A stretch of DNA of 8,475 bases from Candidatus Daviesbacteria bacterium (lineage in GTDB: Bacteria > Patescibacteriota > Microgenomatia > Daviesbacterales > UBA10151), in assembly GCA_016183225.1 (NCBI GenBank), contig JACPEZ010000028.1, positions 1 through 8,475 of the forward strand. The letters are read 5' to 3'. Shown in pieces: positions 5,420 through 8,475 of the stretch. Under the pieces are notes generated by a model, which saw only the letters and a list, made by a program, of their open reading frames with translations, was not told the DNA's origin and made no database searches. Each line of letters begins with the position of its first letter. The stretch's first letter is position 1. A program made the translations under genes and the position numbers.

Positions 5420-5448
5420 AGTATACTTTAACCTATAAACCTTGTCAA
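5420..5448 (-). promoter_or_regulatory. Consensus sigma70-type promoter for the broken gene
   Basis: On the minus strand TTGACA (5448-5443) and TATACT (5425-5420) are separated by exactly 17 nt. Expected transcription start is near 5413, about 13 nt before the ATG at 5400, with no Shine-Dalgarno between. It is back to back with the lexA promoter. Confidence 0.7.
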
Positions 5449-5472
5449 TAAAGCTATTTTGAGGTATTGACA
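5443..5472. promoter_or_regulatory. Inverted repeat spanning both divergent -35 boxes
   Basis: TGTCAATA (5443-5450) and TATTGACA (5465-5472) are exact reverse complements separated by 14 nt. Six of the eight bases in each arm are the -35 boxes of the two divergent promoters, so part of the symmetry is automatic. The two extra bases could be chance or belong to a shared operator, for example for LexA autoregulation. Confidence 0.3.
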
Positions 5473-5494
5473 GTTTCGGGTTAAATTTGATAAT
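5467..5494 (+). promoter_or_regulatory. Putative lexA promoter
   Basis: A perfect TTGACA (5467-5472) and GATAAT (5489-5494) lie 16 nt apart. Transcription would start near 5501, leaving about 8 nt before the lexA ATG. An AGGG at 5499-5502 is the only ribosome-site-like sequence. GGTTAAA occurs just before the -10 here (5479-5485) and also just before the -10 of the divergent promoter. Confidence 0.65.
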
Positions 5495-5508
5495 GTTTAG
5501 GGTACTAT

Positions 5509-6126
5509 ATGCCGATTACTCTTTACCGCAGACAAAAACAGATTCTGGATTTTATCAAACAATATATTAACAAATACGGCTTTGCTCCCACCCTGGCCAA
5601 TATTGCCGAAGCGATCGGCGTCTCTTCCCTGGCCACTGTTCACGAACATCTTGGCTCGATGGTAAAAAAAGGAGTCATCAAAAAATATGAAGGAGCAGTC
5701 CGGGGTATTGAGGTAGTGGATCAGAAAATTTCCCAGGCTCTATCCGGCATTGAACTACCCATTTTGGGTTTTATCGCTGCCGGATCTCCCATCATGACCT
5801 ATACCGACCCCGATGCCATCCTGAATATCCCCCCAAGCATGATTTCCGGCAAAAAAAGGTCATTTGTGCTGCAGGTCAAAGGCGACTCCATGATTGAAGA
5901 CGGCATCTTGGACGGTGATTTTGTCATTATTGAGGAACAGCTGGAAGCTTTTGACGGAGATATTGTGGTGGCTCTTTTGGATAATGGCCTGGCCACTTTA
6001 AAAAGATTTTTCAAAGAACCAAATCGCGTCCGCCTTGAACCGGCCAACTCTTCCATGACCCCAATTTATTCAACGGATGTTAAAATCCAAGGCAAATGCG
6101 TGGGGGTAATCCGCAGGTTTAATTAA
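5509..6126 (+). CDS. lexA: LexA, SOS-response repressor
   Basis: LexA represses DNA-damage genes until RecA filaments trigger its self-cleavage. The 205-residue protein starts with the typical RRQKQILDFI helix and a winged helix-turn-helix (about 5-68: APTLANIAEAIGVSSLATVHEHLGSMVKKG). A linker and the S24-type peptidase domain follow. The scissile bond should be Ala91-Gly92 in GFIAAGSP, the nucleophile Ser127 in KGDSM, and the general base Lys165 in ATLKRFF, so the autoproteolytic machinery is complete. The gene has its own strong promoter, back to back with another. Its target site is not evident: no CTGT-N8-ACAG or GAAC-N4-GTTC box is seen in front of lexA, uvrB or uvrA. dedA and rsmI follow on the same strand. 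Identity is secure, and the operator is unknown. Confidence 0.95.
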   Translation: MPITLYRRQKQILDFIKQYINKYGFAPTLANIAEAIGVSSLATVHEHLGSMVKKGVIKKYEGAVRGIEVVDQKISQALSGIELPILGFIAAGSPIMTYTDPDAILNIPPSMISGKKRSFVLQVKGDSMIEDGILDGDFVIIEEQLEAFDGDIVVALLDNGLATLKRFFKEPNRVRLEPANSSMTPIYSTDVKIQGKCVGVIRRFN

Positions 6127-6138
6127 TCCGTACATTTC

Positions 6139-6147
6139 TGTTATACT
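6139..6147 (+). promoter_or_regulatory. Extended -10 promoter giving a leaderless dedA mRNA
   Basis: TGTTATACT is an extended -10 with no clear -35. It ends 7 nt before the ATG at 6155, so transcription should start at or one base before the start codon. The first five bases and the distance match the element at 1370-1378. Confidence 0.55.
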
Positions 6148-6154
6148 ATTCTTC

Positions 6155-6778
6155 ATGCACTTTGACCTTGCTTCTTTAATTCAGACTGTAGGATATTTAG
6201 GCGTTTTTACCATTGTTTTTCTGGAATCGGGACTTTTGATAGGTTTTTTCTTTCCGGGAGATTCGCTGCTTTTTACTGCCGGCTTTTTGGCCTCACAAGG
6301 ATATCTTGATATTAAAATTTTAATTGCCGGCTGCTTTATTGCGGCAGTGGCAGGAGACAGCATTGGCTATTACATCGGCAAAAAACTGGGTCCCAAAATT
6401 TTTACCAGAGATAATTCTTTTCTTTTTCAGAAAAAACATCTGGAGCGGGCCCAGCGATTTTATGATAAACACGGCGGTAAAACTATTATTTTGGCCAGAT
6501 TTATTCCGGTTATCCGCGCTTTTGCTCCGGTAGTGGCGGGCGTTGGCACCATGAATTATAAAAGATTTGTTTTTTTTAATTTTTTCGGGGCGGTGCTTTG
6601 GGCAATCGGGGTCACGCTGGCCGGTTATTATTTAGGCAGCCTGATTCCGAACGTGGATAAGTATTTATTGCCGATTGTAGGACTGATCGTCATCGCCTCG
6701 GTTCTGCCGGCCCTGCATCATTTACTAACCGATGCGGAAATCAGAGCCAGTCTGGTGAAAAGAATCAAGAGAAAATAA
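6155..6778 (+). CDS. DedA-family membrane protein (VTT domain)
   Basis: DedA/VTT proteins sit in the inner membrane. Members are linked to flipping of undecaprenyl phosphate or phospholipids and to envelope stress tolerance. All 207 residues fit the family in length. Conserved features: FLESG with Glu24, FFPGDSLLF with Asp36, GDSIGYYIGKKLG (67-79), and the re-entrant stretch LARFIPVIRAFAPVVAGV (113-130) with Arg115 and Arg121. The Glu-Asp spacing of 12 and Arg-Arg spacing of 6 equal those of the essential residues I recall for E. coli YqjA, so transport chemistry should be intact. Further hydrophobic segments lie at about 139-162 and 170-190, and the C-terminus is basic (VKRIKRK). Its own promoter sits directly upstream. 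rsmI overlaps its stop codon by one base, so the two are probably co-transcribed. Which lipid it handles cannot be told. Confidence 0.92.
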   Translation: MHFDLASLIQTVGYLGVFTIVFLESGLLIGFFFPGDSLLFTAGFLASQGYLDIKILIAGCFIAAVAGDSIGYYIGKKLGPKIFTRDNSFLFQKKHLERAQRFYDKHGGKTIILARFIPVIRAFAPVVAGVGTMNYKRFVFFNFFGAVLWAIGVTLAGYYLGSLIPNVDKYLLPIVGLIVIASVLPALHHLLTDAEIRASLVKRIKRK

Positions 6779-7452
6779 TGCTTTATATAGTAGCCACACC
6801 AATAGGCAATTTAAAAGATATTACTTTGCGGGGTCTGGAAACCCTAGCCAGCGTTGACGGCATAATTTGTGAAGATACCAGAAGAACCTCTATTTTGCTT
6901 GAATCTTATCAAATCAAAAAACCTTTAAAAATTTTAAATGATTTTAATGAAGCAAAAAATGTTAATGAATTGGTTAACCTGGTTAAGAGTGAAAATTGGG
7001 CTTTAGTTTCGGATGCAGGAACTCCGCTCATATCCGATCCGGGATATAAACTGGTCAGAGAATGTCTTGCTCAAAATATTCCAATTGACTCTTTACCGGG
7101 TCCTTCTTCTGTCATCACGGCTCTCACGTTATCAGGTTTACCCCCAGATAAGTTCATTTTTTTAGGATATCCTCCTGAAAAAAGCGGGCATCGGTTAAAA
7201 CTTCTTCAAAATATTCACGATCGTAAACAAAATGAATATCTTAAAGCTACCTATATTATGTTTGCCTCTCCACATAAACTTTTAACTATTATATCCGACA
7301 TCAAAGAGATTTTCGGAGATATAGAAATAGTTTTAGCTCATGAATTAACCAAAATCCATCAAAGTGTAGAAACAAAAACTATCTCGAAATGGCTTGAAAC
7401 TTTAGTTAGCCCCAAGGGAGAGTATGTGCTTCTTTTCAACCTGGTGCAATAA
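6778..7452 (+). CDS. rsmI: RsmI, 16S rRNA (cytidine-1402 2'-O) methyltransferase
   Basis: RsmI methylates the ribose of C1402 in the decoding centre of 16S rRNA, using S-adenosylmethionine. The 224-residue protein shows VATPIGNLKDIT (5-16), CEDTR (31-35), VSDAGTPLISDPGYKLV (77-93), LPGPSSVITAL (106-116) and FIFLGYPP (126-133), which define the tetrapyrrole-methylase-like fold. It ends soon after KGEYVLL (213-219), so it lacks most of the extra C-terminal domain of the ~286-residue E. coli enzyme. Short forms are plausible in reduced genomes. At the usual HEHNE-like segment it reads NDFNEAKN (54-61), without the histidines. The ATG overlaps the dedA stop (TAATG), indicating coupling. The last 51 nt overlap the end of the opposing gene. 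Function is confident; the effect of the changes is unknown. Confidence 0.93.
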   Translation: MLYIVATPIGNLKDITLRGLETLASVDGIICEDTRRTSILLESYQIKKPLKILNDFNEAKNVNELVNLVKSENWALVSDAGTPLISDPGYKLVRECLAQNIPIDSLPGPSSVITALTLSGLPPDKFIFLGYPPEKSGHRLKLLQNIHDRKQNEYLKATYIMFASPHKLLTIISDIKEIFGDIEIVLAHELTKIHQSVETKTISKWLETLVSPKGEYVLLFNLVQ

Positions 7453-8058
7453 ATCTTTTACAGAAGGAGCTTCATATCTTTCCACCACAACTCCATACAC
7501 CCCTTTTTCCACCAGAAATTCTAAAACTTCCGGGTCAAGCACAATGCTGCCGGAGGCCAAAAAAGGCTTTTTTGATTTATGCAAAAGTTTTAAGCTGTCT
7601 TCCAAAAATTTAAGCAAACCCGTAACCTGCCTTTTATAAAACATCAGTTCCGGCTCCTGATGATCAAAGCCGGCAAAATGGGCAATCAACTCATCCAGAT
7701 TTAACACCACCCCGTCCACACCAGCCAGCAGATATTCTTCCAAATTAATGATGTTTTCCGGTGTGGCCGCTTCCATCCAAATCTGCAGGGAATTTTTCCT
7801 CATTAATTTTTTAACAGCCAAATCTCTTTTTATTTGCATCAGTTCCTGCGGAGACCTGATAAACGGAATGACAATATGAACATTTGATAAGCCTTTTTTA
7901 TTGCGGGCAAATAAAATCGCTTCAGTGAGTGGGTCAAATAAACTTTTTTGATGAAGTAATCTTAAAGTTCCCCTGACTTTTCCCATACCCTCGGATTTAT
8001 CTGCTAATTTAACCAAAACAGGAACCTCGGGAAAGACAGCAGCTTCTACAATCCGCAA
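7402..8058 (-). pseudogene. PEP synthase-like TIM-barrel domain, C-terminal fragment of a frameshifted gene
   Basis: The frame is open from about 8058 to TAA 7404-7402 (218 codons from a TTG). It matches the C-terminal PEP-binding barrel of PEP synthase, PPDK and PtsI: VLVKLAD (14-20), GKVRGTLRLL (26-35), KKGLSNVHIVIPFIRSPQEL (54-73), AGVDGVVLNLDEL (112-124), then a last strand and helix with DPEVLEFLVEKGVYGVVV (175-192). By alignment from memory most catalytic positions are lost: the metal-binding Glu (WMEAATPEN), the Asn-Asp pair of SNDLTQ (here LDELIA), the Arg of VDRD (here FDHQ), and the Cys of the CGQ motif (here ASGS). This suggests a pseudoenzyme even before the break. The fragment has no ribosome site and begins in the middle of the domain; the rest of the gene lies at 8061-8475 in another frame. 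Its end overlaps rsmI by 51 nt, tail to tail. Confidence 0.8.
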
Positions 8059-8120
8059 GATTAAATCCTCCAGAGAATCTCTTGGATCCGCAAGATTAAA
8101 TCCTCCAGAGAATCTCTTGG
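8051..8120. repeat. Perfect 35 bp tandem duplication causing a frameshift
   Basis: Bases 8051-8085 and 8086-8120 are identical over all 35 positions, and the bases flanking the pair do not extend the match. Because 35 is not a multiple of three, the second copy throws the minus-strand gene into a frame that stops at 8061. Deleting either copy joins ...RDSLEDLILRI directly to VEAAVFPEVPVLVKL... in one frame. Confidence 0.95.
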
Positions 8121-8475
8121 CTTGTTCAGATCAAATATTTTTTCCGAAGCAATGTATACCCCGTCACAATCTTCCAGCGGCTGATCGGAAAAAACCTTCA
8201 CAGCGCTTTTTTTACCCGTACCGATACCCATACCCATGCCGGGTATGGGTTGAGTAGGCATGCCGGGTTGTGGAAGCGGCGTGGCAACAGGCAAAACTTT
8301 GGTTAATTTCACTTCCCTGTCTAAAATCCACTCATATTCATGAGGTATAAATAATTTTTTATTGGCAAGCGACACCATTTCTGTGATTTTTTTTAGATCC
8401 TTTGGGTGAAGTTTTCCTTTTTTAATATTTATCACCACATCATCCTGCAGGGTATCAAAATAGGCTGATCCAGAG
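8061..8475 (-). pseudogene. PEP synthase-like protein, upstream fragment of the frameshifted gene (5' end outside window)
   Basis: The frame runs in from the right edge (first complete codons SGSAYFDTLQDD), so the GTG at 8438 is internal and need not be the start. It codes 137 residues to TAA at 8061. The first part (KGKLHPKDLKKITEMVSL...HEYEWILDREVKLTKVLPVAT) resembles the end of the PPDK_N ATP-grasp domain, where PEP synthases read IEWA-x-D...QARPIT. A Pro/Gly/Met-rich linker follows (PLPQPGMPTQPIPGMGMGIG). Next comes SAVKVFSDQPLEDCDGVYIASEKIF, which resembles the start of the C-terminal barrel (DGVGLLRxE). The swivelling phospho-histidine domain normally lying between, with its GGxTCHAA motif, is absent. 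The last residues QEILWRI are read out of frame from the second copy of the 35 bp duplication. The linker DNA holds a perfect inverted repeat. Confidence 0.7.
8226..8250. repeat. Inverted repeat in the linker of the PEP synthase-like gene
   Basis: ACCCATACCC (8226-8235) and GGGTATGGGT (8241-8250) are exact reverse complements around a 5 nt loop. CATGCCGGGT at 8235-8244 recurs at 8259-8268, 24 bp away, so the frame is kept. The repeats encode the PGM-rich linker that takes the place of the phospho-histidine domain. Confidence 0.7.

Noticed and set aside
5799..6056. Minus-strand open frame inside lexA
   Set aside because: It mirrors the conserved peptidase domain of LexA; its serine-rich composition is typical of an antisense shadow.
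8051..8120. CRISPR-like repeats
   Set aside because: There are only two copies with no spacer between them; it is a tandem duplication in coding DNA.

Overview
The window looks like chromosomal DNA of a Patescibacteria/CPR bacterium, probably of the Microgenomates or Parcubacteria type. This rests on AT-rich DNA, the standard code, short or leaderless 5' ends, and a GC-rich palindrome that inserts an in-frame CLPAGR-type peptide into uvrB, a peptide I recall from many CPR proteins. The taxonomic call is inference.

Left part, minus strand (1-5400): the 5' part of uvrA (runs off the left edge), a 1.7 kb accessory block (1216-2981), complete uvrB, and a small unknown gene broken by an in-frame TAA. 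The accessory block holds three plus-strand genes: a putative RelE/barnase-like nuclease toxin, a DUF2283 protein overlapping it by 14 nt, and a three-helix membrane protein of unknown function. It is bounded by two ~97 bp direct repeats, both carrying the last codons of uvrB, its stop codon and a strong hairpin. The outer copy is a cut-off uvrB end that differs from the intact copy mainly at synonymous positions. A second, shorter repeat pair (1216-1247 and 1928-1959) carries the uvrA promoter and a decayed copy of it. Together these read as a duplicated or imported uvrB-uvrA junction that took up cargo.

Middle, plus strand (5465-7452): lexA, a DedA-family membrane protein and rsmI. lexA has its own strong promoter, back to back with an equally strong minus-strand promoter for the broken gene. 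dedA has an extended -10 promoter that predicts a leaderless mRNA. rsmI overlaps the dedA stop by one base. LexA beside uvrB and uvrA makes this a DNA-damage-response neighbourhood, although I see no classical LexA box.

Right part, minus strand (7402-8475): a gene related to the C-terminal half of PEP synthase/PEP-utilising enzymes. It is broken by a perfect 35 bp tandem duplication (8051-8085 and 8086-8120). Removing one copy restores one continuous frame. Even without that break, the protein lacks the phospho-histidine swivel domain and most TIM-barrel active-site residues, so it looks like a pseudoenzyme. Its end overlaps the end of rsmI by 51 nt, tail to tail.

The most interesting signals are the two duplications, the in-frame palindrome and short-repeat tracts inside uvrB, and the toxin-antitoxin-like cargo between uvrA and uvrB. 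I did not find RNA genes, a CRISPR array, a transposase or an integrase.
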